Of a stretch of 64,000 nucleotides of DNA, positions 43,214-55,186 are shown piece after piece. The position numbers and the translations under genes are program-made. The notes beneath the pieces were generated by a model, which saw nothing but the letters and a program-made list of their open reading frames with translations, made no database searches and was not told the origin of the DNA. Origin of the DNA: Skeletonema tropicum (lineage: Eukaryota; Bacillariophyta; Thalassiosirophyceae; Thalassiosirales; Thalassiosiraceae); contig CM074143.1 of assembly GCA_037178625.1 (NCBI GenBank), forward strand, positions 868,001 through 932,000, written 5' to 3'. Each line of letters begins with the position of its first letter. The first letter of the stretch is position 1.

Positions 43214-46200
43214 ATGCCAGACATCGAGGATGATGTCAGTGACAGCGGGGCAGTTCAGTCAAATCAGCAAGAAGAAGGTGAAGGAAGAAATCAGATTGTG
43301 GCAGGAAATCGAGCTATGTTGAGCGAGGTGGAAGATCTCAGAGAAGAGTTGTATGCCAAGGGTCAGTCTGAAGCCAAGCTCAAGGCGGAGCTCGAGGCCA
43401 AAAGTAATTATCTGAGAGCAACTCAAAATGAAGTTCATCGATTGAGTAATAAGATCAATGACCTCAGAGCTGAAGCTGGGACCAATTCTAAGACTTGTGC
43501 TGATGTGGACTCGGATCAAGACGAAATTCGTCGACTTCGTGGTGATATCGAAACAAAGAATAGGGAAATTACCCGTCTTCGCCATGAGCTCCCCACTACT
43601 GCAACAGCTGCGCAAGAATCCATTCTTGATTACATCGTTGAAGCAGGTAATATTTGCGTTGACAGGATGGCGTTTGGGGATGGAGATGAAGGTAAGGCGA
43701 AAGTTCTACAAGAAGTATTTGAAGCCTTGAGTAATCACGATAAGATGGCAATTAGGTTGGCGAGGCGCTGGACAGAGGATGGCAAGACAGCAGAAGAGGT
43801 TGGAAAACAGCAAAAAGACTGCAATGGTGTAACCCCTCTTGACTTGATGGGTAATAATACATTGCGGGCAATCTGGGGGAGGACACATCAAATAATAGGA
43901 AAAAAAAAAAAAAAAATAGGAACCGTTGCTGACAAGTCTTCAGATATTGACCGTCTCAATTATTTAATCTACGCCCGAGCTCTTGCATACTCAGCGCGCC
44001 AGGCAGAGCTGCCGGGGATTTCTCTCTGTGTCGGACTCTATGCAAGGTATGTTGCTTCCGTAGAGCCAAAATCATATTGATAATTCATTCTGTAACTCTA
44101 ACCACGCCTTTTGCTGTCTCATCCAGATGGGGTGGCGGTAAGTCGACTCTGTGGAAACAAATAAAAAAGCGCCTCAATGCAGAGTTCCTTGAAGACGACA
44201 CCCTTAAACTTTATAATGTTGAACAGCTTTCAAATGAATCACATCCATTGTATAAGAAAGCAGGAGAAAATGCAGAGATACCATTCAAAAATGCAGTCAA
44301 GAGGCTGCTTTCGGACCCATATGCTTTAAATGACGCAAAGAAAGTGTGGAGGACAAGGGAGAAGTTGGAGAAGCTCCCTCCACTTTCATTCCTGGAGCAC
44401 CTTGCGTGCTTATTTCTTCTATTTCTTTGTGGCTGGCAATCTTGTAAAGAGCATAAACTGGATATTGACGAGAGACATGTTACATAATGATGTTAATATT
44501 CAACGAATCCTGATGAAATCTCAAGATGCTCGTTCAAGGCGTATGGAAAGGAATGCTATTTTATTCTTGGTCTTTCTCGTTTCACTCTCCCCAATTTGGG
44601 TTCTTTATTGGCCAATCTATTTGGTAAGCACGAAGATGCAAAGTGAGACTTTCAGCAATAACGGCAATGTAAGTATCTCTGGCATAATCTTTCTAGCGTA
44701 ATGGAATTTCAAAAGGGTGAAATTTCACTACTGCAACTTTCGTGAAATTTACAGGGTGAAAGTTGCACCAATTTTGGCCAACAATGAAATTTCACAAAAA
44801 TTCTGGCGCGAACGGATGGTACTGAACCAACACGTAGCACAAAAATAAAACCTAAGACCCTTCATTCTCCTTCATTCCACCAACCACCAAACCCCAAAGA
44901 ACACCACGCACCATCCAGATGATGAGTTTGTCAACTCAGCGGAGAGTAACTCTTCACCAAAATGCTGGCGACTAACAATGCAGTATTACTTATTCCTTCG
45001 TAGTAATTCAGCTTACATGCGTGTTCCTGCATTGGCATGTACCAGATGATTTTGGGCGCGGATGGCTCTTATTTTGGGTGCGGGTATGTGCACAAATCAA
45101 CTTTTTGTTCACTCTGCCGTCTACCACGCTGTCATAGTTTGCCTGGCAATAACAACAACAATTCAATAATCTTCAACAATAATGCTTTTGACATGCGCCG
45201 CCAACGCCCTTTGTGGCATGAAGAACTCCCCCCTCAACAACCCGGCTGATCATCAGAACAGCATTCTTGTGAAGGATAGGAATAGGATGAAGGATCCAAC
45301 TGGTGTTGCACTTCTTCGAGGGAAGGAAAACCTCCGTCATATCATGGATGCGAAGAAGATGCTTGGAAAGAAGCTTGCTGACAGTCTCTCTTAGAGTGAT
45401 GTGTTGACTGCAGAGTGCAAAGTATTACGACTATCTCAGGATAAGCTAGAGTGAAATTTAATCCCTTGAAATTTCTGAAATTTCTGAAATTTCAACCTGC
45501 AATTTTCAACCCCCTCCAAAAATGGTGAAATTCCATTACGCTAAATCTTTCCCGTCTCGAAATATCATCCAACTAATATTTCTTCTCTTCTTGTTCAAAT
45601 GTAACCCATATTCAAGCTGGCGAAAGATGCCAAACAAATTGCTGGTATAATTACTGGTGATGTGCCTCTGGGTAAAGGAGACGCTCAACGTTGGGATGTG
45701 GTTCCATGTGGGACATTTTTTGTCCTTGCACTCCTTCAAATAGTACGAACTATTGTATCTTTCCTATGCCAAGCTTGCGACAGACTTCACTACGTCGTGT
45801 GTTTACGATGTTGCCGCAGCAGAACAAGCTACACTCCTACCGGTGCTGTAAAATAAAAGATCATCGAATTCAACGCATGGACATATCAAGGATCTGATTT
45901 GCTTTGGGCCTCCCTGATGAAGGAATTGTGGGACGCCGTAGAAGTTGAGTTTGGGAAGAAGGCGGTTCGATACCATCGTGCTGGTATTGCACTAGCAGAC
46001 GAGAATTTGTATGACGAGCCAAATTGCAATCTATCACCCCAAGAGAAGGCACGAAACAGAAAGAGGGCCCTTCTAATGTTTCGCGCTCGGTCCTTTCTTT
46101 ATCTATTCGTATTCGTCATTGTGCTCACAGTGCTACTGACTCTTACCATCATGAACTGCGAAAGCGTCAATAGAACCTGTCTTGGAAAGCTAAGCAATAT

Positions 46201-48176
46201 CACCGACAATTCGACTGATATTTTTGATACTATAGACAGTAGTAGTAGTAGTGAAGAGGAAGGGAGCGAAGGAGGTGTACTGGCAGCCGTCATCGCAACA
46301 ATGGTTGCGTTTGTCCTCTGCTTGCAAATGGTACGTTCACAGTGTAAATATATTCCATCTATCTTTGTATCACACGCTGTCTTACATTGTTTTCCCAATT
46401 CTTATTGCTCTGGAATGAAGTTATCACCTACTGCAAGAAGATTCTTCCTTACATCTGGAAGACACGAGGAGACTACATACTCGAAAAGGCTTCTGGCAGT
46501 ACCAAGCGAAAAGATTTCAAAGATGAGCTAGGCTTCAGTGAGTACTATTTGCCTTTTTGCTTGTTTGTGTCTTCCTTCTTCCTCACAAGTATGTTTTCAC
46601 ACTTCATGCTATCTGGTGCCTGATCGGTGCAGTGGGCGAAGTAAAGACAGAGATTGGATACTTATTTGATTTGTTGACTACGGAAACATATCTAGACAAG
46701 GAAATTGGCTGCGACCGATCTCTTCGACTCTGCGTGTTTATCGATGATCTAGATCGATGTCCAAAAGAGGCAGTGGTCAGTGTATTGGAGGCAGTTATTC
46801 TCTTGCTTGTTGAGGGTCCAATGTCAGTGTGGATGGCGATTGATAGTCGGATTGTTGTACAATGTATCGAGGCAGTGAAGCTTGGGTTATTTGACAAGGC
46901 CAATATCAGCGGGCACGAGTTCCTTGACAAGATTGTTCAGTTACCCTTTGTACTGCCAGAGTTGACCAATGATGCAAAGGAATCATACCTTGACAAGATT
47001 ATTGATGAAAAAGAACTCGATCCAGCACGGGTACTCTCCAGGTTTATGAAGGAACGCCTGTATAACAGATTAGGCCTTGACGGGGAACTAAATACGAGAC
47101 TTTTCTCGAACGAGGAAGAAAATCAACACAAAGATCCAATCTTTCCACTATCACGAATAGCTACCGAGATTGATGAGAGAGGACATCTTATTTCTCAACA
47201 TGGCCGGAAGGCTGTAATCGGCATGACAGAAAGTGAACTAATCAAGATAGTAGCAGAAAAACCTCAACATGCAAGTGACGAACATCGTGAAAACTTGTGC
47301 TCCATGATTTCACAAGCAACATCGAATTTCATTCGTGATGGTGTTCAAGAGGTAAACATTCTCCACACAGAGATGATGGTAGAAGCAGATGATGAGACTG
47401 ACACCAACATCAACAGCAACCCTGGTCCTGATCATCTAGTTACAAGTGGCGAAGATATTCATTATAATATTGGCCCACCGCCTTCTGGATTGTATCTTCC
47501 AATGTTGAATGAGAACGACCGAAGTTGCCTCAAGGGTCTGATGCCTTTCATTGATGGTAATCCAAGAAGGATGAAGCGCGTGATCAATATCTTCAATGTC
47601 TCACGACGCATTGCTGAGTTGCGCATCGAGAGGTCTAATCCAATCATGACAAAACTCACTGCAAAAATACTGAAGATGGTCATTCTTGTGGAGCAATGGC
47701 CTTATCGAATGGCGTGGCTACTCCAACTCCAGTTCATCGAGGATGTCAAGCAAATGAGCACTTATGCTGTTGACGAAACTAGAATGAAACAGTTTCTGAA
47801 GGAATGTCTCCGGCCCGATCAATTTCTACCTGATAAATCGTGCTGGGATATGATTGATAGTGATAGTGTTGGCATCCTAGACTTATACCGAAAAATCGTG
47901 TGTGAATTATCAATCAGTAGTGTGCACTCTTCAAATGTGAGAGCGTTGGATTCTGATTCGCAGCTGTTCGAGGGCATGCTTTCTTCAGCTTCGAAAGAAC
48001 CGTATGCCATAACTGTTCGCGACTTGAGGCCGATGGGATGTAACATCGACAAGGAAGCTGAGGGAGATGAAACGTGTTTACGAAACTACATGTTCAACAT
48101 GCCGCAAGCAATACCAGGTAAGGTATCACTCATGATGGACAAAGCACTTCACGAACGCCTGCAAAAGTACGAATAG
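43214..48176 (+). CDS. KAP-family P-loop NTPase with membrane segments; frame disrupted at two points
   Basis: Exons read as 43214-44046, 44127-44668, 45617-46343, 46421-46537 and 46633-48176. The N-terminus is a coiled coil (about 30-130). The P-loop RWGGGKST is rebuilt across the first intron. Hydrophobic segments include ILFLVFLVSLSPIWVLYWPI, FLYLFVFVIVLTVLLTLTI and AAVIATMVAFVLCL. Then come FNAWTYQGSDLLWASLMKE, Walker B CVFIDDLDRCP (about 46735) and GHEFLDKIVQLPF. This order, with membrane helices between the Walker motifs, is that of KAP NTPases (Kidins220/ARMS, PifA). Two problems: the exon-2 frame switches between about 44400 and 44460, and a TAA at 45854-45856 lies in frame just before KIIEFNAW. 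Tiny introns (44410-44461, 52 nt; about 45803-45865, 63 nt) could remove both, but would be shorter than all others here. The gene may be a recent pseudogene. An hAT element sits in the 44669-45616 intron. Confidence 0.75.
43910..43926 (+). repeat. A17 homopolymer inside KAP exon 1
   Basis: Seventeen consecutive adenines encode the Lys run in IIGKKKKKIG. The reading frame on both sides is consistent with the P-loop that follows, so the length shown preserves frame. Such runs are prone to replication, polymerase and sequencing slippage, so the length deserves independent confirmation. Confidence 0.9.
44694..45543. mobile_element. Non-autonomous hAT-type transposon in an intron of the KAP gene
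   Basis: 850 bp bounded by perfect 18-bp terminal inverted repeats TAGCGTAATGGAATTTCA and flanked by a perfect 8-bp duplication AATCTTTC (44686-44693 and 45544-45551). The ends fit the hAT terminal pattern YARNG, and 8-bp duplications are the hAT hallmark. Both ends carry several subterminal GAAATTTC/TGAAATTTCA motifs, as expected for transposase-binding sites. The interior has only short frames (for example 45182-45394) with no transposase motifs, so it depends on a helper elsewhere. The host intron is 948 nt; without the element and one duplication it would be 90 nt, matching its neighbours. Perfect ends and duplication point to a young insertion. Confidence 0.92.
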
Positions 48177-48980
48177 ATCCACTGAAACGAAATCTTTGTA
48201 GATACTACGGAACGAAACTTCGTGTCAGATAATGTTGGTTTGGAGAACGTATGACTAGATGGTAGAGCAAAACATAAATGTAAAAAACTTTGCACCATGG
48301 AGCGAGGGCCCACCAACGTTTATCTTGCGGTTGTTGCTGTGACGGACGGACGAGAAGGAGGACGCTGATCTCAACTCGATCTTCTCATTTGATCTTTTTA
48401 GGATCGGCATGCTACCTCCATGTGGATGGGCACGCCTCTAGACGTTTGGGTTCAGCTGTTAGTCTGTAGATAATAATTGACCGACTCCCTACCCTTTAGA
48501 TAACCGACGGGGACACAACAGCCCAGCTAGGGTTCCATATGTGACCCTAGCCAGCCTGTATGTTTCTTGACAGAAGGTCAAACTGATAGTTTAACCCAAT
48601 CTTCGCACCACTCCTCTGTCTCTTCTGAAGTCCGTAGGAACACAAGTCCAGTACTGAAAGTACTTGACATGCACACGATAAATAATAATCAAGGCACTTA
48701 TGTGGCGTGGTCCTACTTAATAATGCTATCCTTGCTTTGAGATTTGAGTCGTGCGAACTGCCCACGTACGATCAATATGAAGCCCACGTACATATTTTTC
48801 AGCCGTTATTCCGCACTTTTGAACCTCCCGCGCGGCGATGCGATGGCACATACAAACGATGGCAAGCCACGTAAAGCTAGCCACACAAAAAGAGAGTCCT
48901 CTCTTATCAAGCAATATCATTCAAACTAAACAACTGTGAAAGGAGTAGACAATAGTATCATCTTAGGCAACATCATCACC
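48177..48980. other. Intergenic region upstream of the CLASP-like gene
   Basis: About 800 bp. No tRNA or other RNA gene was recognised. A short inverted pair CTAGGGT/ACCCTAG lies near 48526-48549. The last ~100 bp form the leader of the next gene. Confidence 0.4.
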
Positions 48981-51900
48981 ATGGAGTCCATAGCTGCCGA
49001 GCTAGCCTCCTCCTTCATAGAATCATCACTCGGCTTTGACAGCGAGCAATCCAAACTCGACTCTCTCCAAAAGATCCGTCACTCTCTCGAAGAATCGACA
49101 CGCCACAATAACGATTATGACACTGCAACTCCTCCTTCCACCACTGCACAGTCGTGGGTGGACTTGATGGAAGGCACTCAAGAAGACAGTGTCATGCTGC
49201 GTGACACGTTCATTAAATCTTTAGTGGAGAATTGTCATCCGAATGAAAGTAATGATAACATGGTGGAAGAAGATGAGGAGATTGTGTTTGAATTAATTGA
49301 GACGTCGTTTGCGTGTCTTGCCTCCTTGATCACCCTTCGTTGTGATAATGATAGCAGTATTACTGCTACATCGGGCAAGAAAAAAACGAAAATGATGCCA
49401 GCACCGCTGTTCGGAGAAAAATTTGTCACCGCTATAGCCACAGATGTAGTCCAGGCACTTCAATTTGTAGATGAAAATACTACAGCTGTGACATTGCTAC
49501 TGTTGGCATTATTGCGTGTGGACCGTCCACGGAATGAAAAGTGCCTTTCGGCTATCCGTGATTTAATTCTACTCCCTGCATCATCATCAAGTAGTGGTGG
49601 TGCATCAAACGAAACTGTGGCGTGTGTGGCTCAAGTATTATCCAAGTCCATTACGGCTGGTGTTATTACAACCGTACCTGATACAGAAGGTATGGATGAG
49701 GAAGAATTGTCCATGAGGAGGGAAACGGCAGTATTGAATCATCTTCAAGATATGAGGGATGTGTTTTTGAATGTGGCATCAGTTTGTTCGGATTGTTTCT
49801 CGAATGGAGAGAGTAAAAATGACACTGCTGTGGCGAAAATGTTAAATAGTATTCAGGAAATCTATGATGTGGCAGAGTTTGCGGTTGAGTCTCAGTTGGA
49901 GACGTTGTTGAATGAGAAGGCGTCACCTATCATATGTCGTTTGACCAAGAAAAATGAGGTGACTCCTACTCAACCTCAAACAACAACAGTAGCGACTGCG
50001 GACGATGGTATGGAGGAAGACTTTGACGGTCACGAGGCACAGCTGTCTCACTTGTACCAAACGTCAAATGCTGATACAAAGATGAAACCTCTGTATGCAA
50101 AAATGCCCAAAGCATCCGTTCCTACCACCTCGCTCAAACAACTCGAGTCAGATCTCACTGTGATCACCGACAAGTTGAACAATGACGATTCCGAACGATG
50201 GTATGAACGTCTCGATGCACTTGTCCATCTTGAATGCATCCTCGCCGGTGGCGTAGCGTCCATCAGCACCGATGCTCGTCAGCTCTTCATTGAGAAGATT
50301 CGAAAAATGCCCATGTCAGATCAGTTTAATGATTTGCGATCTCAAATCACCCACCAGGCATGTCGATGCATCATTGCACTCTTATTTGAATTTCGTGATT
50401 ACATCGATAAAGATCCACAATTGCACCAGGGTGTGGCTCACTATGTCGAATGTTGCATCCCCGCAATATTAAATTTGTCACAAAGCGCCCAATCCAAGGT
50501 CATGTCAAGTGCTGGAATGAATTGTATGATGTGCTTGGCAGCTGTGGGTGGTACCACGGGCTTCCCTAGGGTTATTCCAAAGTTGTGTGATGAGATTCTG
50601 GGGGGGAAGAAGGTACAGAAAAATCGCAAGATTGGTAGCATCATGGCGCTTACAACCGCGGTGAATGTGTGGGAGTCGGCTTGTCTTGTGAAACATGTGG
50701 ATCTGCTCGCCAAGGCCGTCAAGGAGGCGGTGACGAATAGTGATCCTGGCGTGAGAGAGGAGGGACGTAAATTTTTCTGGGCAATGTTTGCATGTGATGA
50801 CACTGTGGGGGCGGTAGAGAGAATGTTTGATGGGAGAAGTCGAGAGATGAAGAATTTGAACAAGGTACGAGATGAGATTGATGCAGAGTGGGAAGAGGAT
50901 GGAGTGATGGTTTACTTGGTTGAGAATGGAATTCTACCAACATCAGGCAATAAAGAGTCCGAGAAGAAGAAGAAGACTGCAATGTCCAAATCGAAGTCAC
51001 CTTCAAAGAAGAATCAGCAACCAGTCAATCCGAAGAGGCCTGCTACCTCAACACTCAGGGCCAAGTACGGAACTCCGTTTAAATCCCAAAAGTGCTTTAC
51101 TCCTCAACAGACTGTGAAGCGTGGTCCACCGCTCTACTCTGGCACGCCTACAATGAGTAGTACTCCACAAGCGGCTAGCCAATCTCGATCCGAAAAGGGT
51201 CTGGTGACAAAAACAGGGGCGACAACACCTCGACCATCGCTTAGCAGTCTCAAGAAAAAGACTGTGCAGATCAAAGATGAAAAGGAAAACTCATCCATGA
51301 TTCACACACCACCGAAATTCAATACACCTTCATCATTGGCGAAGACACCTTCATCAGTGATGAAGGTGTCTCCAATGGGATCCCCAGTTGTGAACTTATT
51401 GGCTCGTGCGTCTCCTCTCTCTGCGGAGAAGATTCAAAAGTCGGGTGATGTCCTTGGAGAAGTCATTCATATGCTATCAGATACGTCATCGCCACAAGAG
51501 CAAGTGCTCGGTATCAAGGCCCTTGCCTTGTTTGCAAAGGAAAGTCCAAATGATCCATCGTGGGAAAGAAAGTTTTCACATGTATTGAATTGTCTCATTG
51601 ATCAAATCAGAGGTGTCCCATCTCGAGATGCTGATATTTTTGCGAGGGTGCTCCAGTCGCCACCGAAACAGCTTAATTCTTATCAGCAGGTGCAACACTT
51701 ATTTCTGCAAGGTGTTCGAAGTTTACTTCAGTTTGTTCCTGGTCATATTCAGAATGAGGATGTCAGGAGTATCGTGCGATGTATGTTGGAGGTGAGAAGT
51801 TGCTGTGTTTGTCATATTGCCGTGTACAGTACATCGTTCCCTCACTGAACTTTTTTCTCTTTGTGGCAGTGCACTGTTAATGCACCCTTTGAGGTTGTTC

Positions 51901-52358
51901 ATACTGCGGAACAAGCCCTGCAAAACCTCATCAATGCAAACCATCCTGATGTGTGCTTCGAGGAATTGCTACCATACACAACTGGTGCAGAGGTTGATGA
52001 AGCTCTTCAAATGCCGCGCTGCAACACATTGTCAAGCAGCTTTGGCAATCCGTCGAAATTGCTTTCAGCTCTAAGAACGATGAGATACCTGATTGACAAG
52101 ATATCGGCAGACTCACTAAGGAATGCACTACCTCCTCTCATACAACTCTTCCAAAAAACTCTAAGTAACGCATCTGTAGATTTGAGGAAGGCAACTGTCT
52201 TCAATTTAGTGGAGATGCACTTTGTCCTTGGAGATGAGTTGACTCTTGATGACTTCACAGATAGTCAGAGGCAACTCGTTGGAATCTACATCGAGAGGCA
52301 CCACAAAACGGCAACCACTCTTGACCGAAGAAGTGCCTTACAACCAATTGCTGCATAA
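48981..52358 (+). CDS. CLASP-like TOG-domain microtubule-associated protein
   Basis: Exons 48981-51791 and 51870-52358 joined across a 78-nt GT-AG intron (phase 0), about 1099 residues. The start ATG has a strong context (CACCATGG); a frame extension to a GTG at 48936 is ignored. After a Ser/acidic first third, a TOG-type HEAT domain spans about 385-640: WYERLDALVHLECILAGG, DLRSQITHQACRCIIALLFE and SDPGVREEGRKFFWAMF match the CLASP N-terminal domain. A basic Ser/Pro/Lys-rich linker (about 650-830), the usual microtubule-lattice binding type, leads to a C-terminal helical TOG-like domain that crosses the intron and ends with ATVFNLVEMHFVLGDELTL. CLASPs stabilise microtubules in spindle and cortex. 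No SxIP motif was noticed. Confidence 0.85.
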
Positions 52359-52533
52359 TGTTCGTTATTCACAATTTATGTAATCTTTGTTGCGTATGTG
52401 TAATCACAATTATCTGGTAGAACGTACAGCTGTTATCTAGTTATTACATTTTAGAGATATTCTGTTTGATGAAGCGAAGTTATGGTATGTAGTGTTTGTT
52501 TTGTTGATTGTGATAGACTTCTGTAGTCGCTCA

Positions 52534-52944
52534 TTACTTTGGAACTTCACACTCATCTTCTTCCAACATGAAGTTTGCAATACCATTCGTCACGGCAAAC
52601 TCCCTCCCCGTTTCTGTGCAGGTCAACATTCCATTCACAAGATGAACATCCATCAACACATGATACAACGCTCTCAGAAATCCTTCATCATTGGCCAATT
52701 CCGGAGTGACACTGGGAGGCAACGAATCTAATCCCATTGACTTTGCTCCCTCGATAAGAGTATCCCAATTTAAGGCTGGCAGCATATTCTTTGCAAATTC
52801 TATCTCTCGTCGTTGGGCATCGGGATCATTATTGGTTGTGGGTTCGTCTACGCGGACTTCTGTGGCGGTAATGCGTAGCGGTGCATTAGATCCGTTTGCT
52901 GCTTTTGTGTTATTTCTTAGGACGTTGTGAGTGAGTAATCTCAT
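52534..52944 (-). CDS. TRMT112: TRMT112-like methyltransferase activator
   Basis: 136 residues from the ATG at 52944, which begins MRLLTHNVLRNN, the hallmark start of the family; the open frame reaches 53142 but the extra 66 residues are leader-like. Trm112 proteins bind and stabilise several methyltransferases that act on tRNA, rRNA and release factor. Conserved pieces: LRITATEVRVDE, FLRALYHVLMDVHLVNGMLTC and the C-terminal TGREFAVTNGIANFMLEEDE. Length agrees with eukaryotic members (about 125-135). The zinc Cys set of yeast Trm112 is mostly absent, as in animal members. It is convergent with the CLASP-like gene (175 bp). Confidence 0.93.
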   Translation of the reverse strand: MRLLTHNVLRNNTKAANGSNAPLRITATEVRVDEPTTNNDPDAQRREIEFAKNMLPALNWDTLIEGAKSMGLDSLPPSVTPELANDEGFLRALYHVLMDVHLVNGMLTCTETGREFAVTNGIANFMLEEDECEVPK

Positions 52945-53334
52945 GGTAGTGGGTCGGTGCTTAGTCGGACTGCTCCTTGACTTTTTGCTATCGTTGTTGT
53001 TGGCAGAGAGGGTATGGTAGGTAGGTTGCAAGAGGTTGGAAGGGCAAAAATTGATGTTGATGGATGGCGGCGAGCCTTCCCGCAAAAAATCTTGACTCCC
53101 GCAATTTTGAGCATAGCATATGGTACTTATCGCCAATCTCAATCGCCAATCTCAATCGCCAATGCCAATGACACGCACAACATAGATAGCCGCCAGGCGC
53201 CAGGCCTACTTACGCATAATAGGACTAACCTCTAGAGAGTTCACTACCCACTAACCACCCACTCTCAAGTCAATGGTGTGTATCCGCCGGTGTACTTATT
53301 GAAATCATTGTCCACCAGAGATTAACTTCTTCTC

Positions 53335-55046
53335 ATGGGTTCTCCTGTTGACGACCAACACGAGGAGATGAAGAGGAGGAGGTCGTCTTCTTCGGCTACT
53401 TCAACTGCTTCTACGAGAAGGAGAAGAGAAGCAATTGCTTCACGCTACATTGCATTGATTCTCTTGCTTAGTCTACTATGCACAGTGAGCACTTTACTGA
53501 GAAACAACCGATTGACGCCGTATTTTGAATTAACCTCCACAACAATTATTGACCAACCGTCTCTTCAAACTTCCGAAGCTACAAGTAAATCTATTGGAGG
53601 TGAGGTATCCAAAATGTTTTATCAAAATGTTATGTGTGCATCGTATCTAACATTGAAGATTACTTGTTGTGTGCAGAAAATCCTACTCTGGTGGAGACTC
53701 TAGGAATCGATGTGCAGCCGCTTAATCTGTCATCAGGTCCGACATTCCAGCATATTGAGTTACCAAACAAGGAGAAAATACATACAATTGGCTATGCACC
53801 TGGTCATTTTTGCTCTTTCTGCAATGGAACAACTGATTCCATGTGTATTGCAGGGCGCTTGGAATTTGTCATGAATAGGTATAACTTGAATGAATCAGCA
53901 GCAACTGCAAGTCTTCTGGAAAAATGCACCACTCCAATAACTCTACATAATGCAAGTACCGAAGACGATGAGCCAAGCATCATTCTTCATGTGGGCCCTC
54001 ATAAAACGGGAACAACGGCGCTGCAATCGCTCATTTACGATATGGTCGAGTCAAACAACACCTCTTTGGAAATTGACAATCTACGAATACCTCTTCTACA
54101 TGAATTGCCTGGGATTTATACAAAGATTGCTGTTAGCCTCAATCTAGCTCAATGCTCCCTAAATGGATACAGGAAGGGTGGAGGTCAAATGAGTATCGAC
54201 GGGTGTAGTCGTATGCGCGAAACCTTCCCCAAATTTGTAGCTGATGCCTATAATAAATCTCAAAACATTCTTGTGGTGGCTGAAGATTTTGACCTTCCAG
54301 ATATCGATTTCAATCGACTTGGTTTCTTTTTGCAGCCATACAAGAAGATTAAAGTCATATCAATGTATCGAAGGTTGCATGATTGGTTGCCGTCGTGGTA
54401 CAATCAGATCGTAGAACATTACAAATTAGAATATGCTAGTGGAAATGAGAGATACCCCAGTTTTGTGGAGTGGCTCGAAAAAAAGTATGACTATGTATTG
54501 CTTAAACATGGGGTTACTGTGGCAGAAAGGTTCAAGAGTCAGGAATTTATTGAGTCGGTAAATTTGATCAACATGCACGACGTTGGGGAAAGTCTGGTGG
54601 GAACTTTCTTTTGCGACGTACTCCAAGCCAAAGCAACTTGCAATGCAATCAAAGGTGGAATGAAGCCGTCGGTACCGAACATTGGCATTGATCACGACTA
54701 CGAACGACTTGCAATTGAGGCAAAAATGGCAGGGATCATACCCGCTTCATCACTGGAGAGAAGAATTCAGATTCGCCGGGTATCGAACTTTTTGATGTCA
54801 CAAGTTGAGCAGACCAATACTACTCTACCAAGGCTTTGCCCATCGAACGAAACACTTACAAGAATACTTACTCAAACATTAGAGCATGAGAGAAAGTACT
54901 TGCCTGAGTGGTTCGAGTCTCAGGGAGGAGAAGAAGCACTTCGGGAATCGTTCGAGAAAGCTGTAAATAAGAAATTGTGTGTGTTTGATGTAAATAAAAC
55001 CTTTGACACTGGCATTATGGATGACATTTTCAAACAAGTGAAATAA
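53335..55046 (+). CDS. Sulfotransferase-like type II membrane protein
   Basis: Exons 53335-53599 and 53677-55046, intron 77 nt (GTGAGG ... GTGCAG, phase 1), 544 residues. A basic cytosolic N-terminus (STRRRREAIASR) precedes one membrane helix at about 37-57 (YIALILLLSLLCTVSTLL), typical of Golgi type II enzymes. The lumenal domain has the P-loop-like ILHVGPHKTGTTALQSLI that binds the 5'-phosphosulfate of PAPS in sulfotransferases, and a later KVISMYRRLHDWLPSWYNQ in the position of the 3'-phosphate-binding strand and helix. Several N-x-S/T sites and Cys residues suit the secretory pathway. The acceptor, probably a glycan, cannot be named. It abuts satellite array 2, which begins about 140 bp after the stop. 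Confidence 0.8.
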
Positions 55047-55186
55047 TGATTGTAACAACACGAGCCAGATACAAGTAACATAAAAACGTACTTCTAAAAT
55101 TTTTATCAAGATTGTATTTATAACTCTTCCAGCATCTTTGACCTGCATTGTATTATGCGAGCGGTTGCAGGATGGGTCCTCGACCC

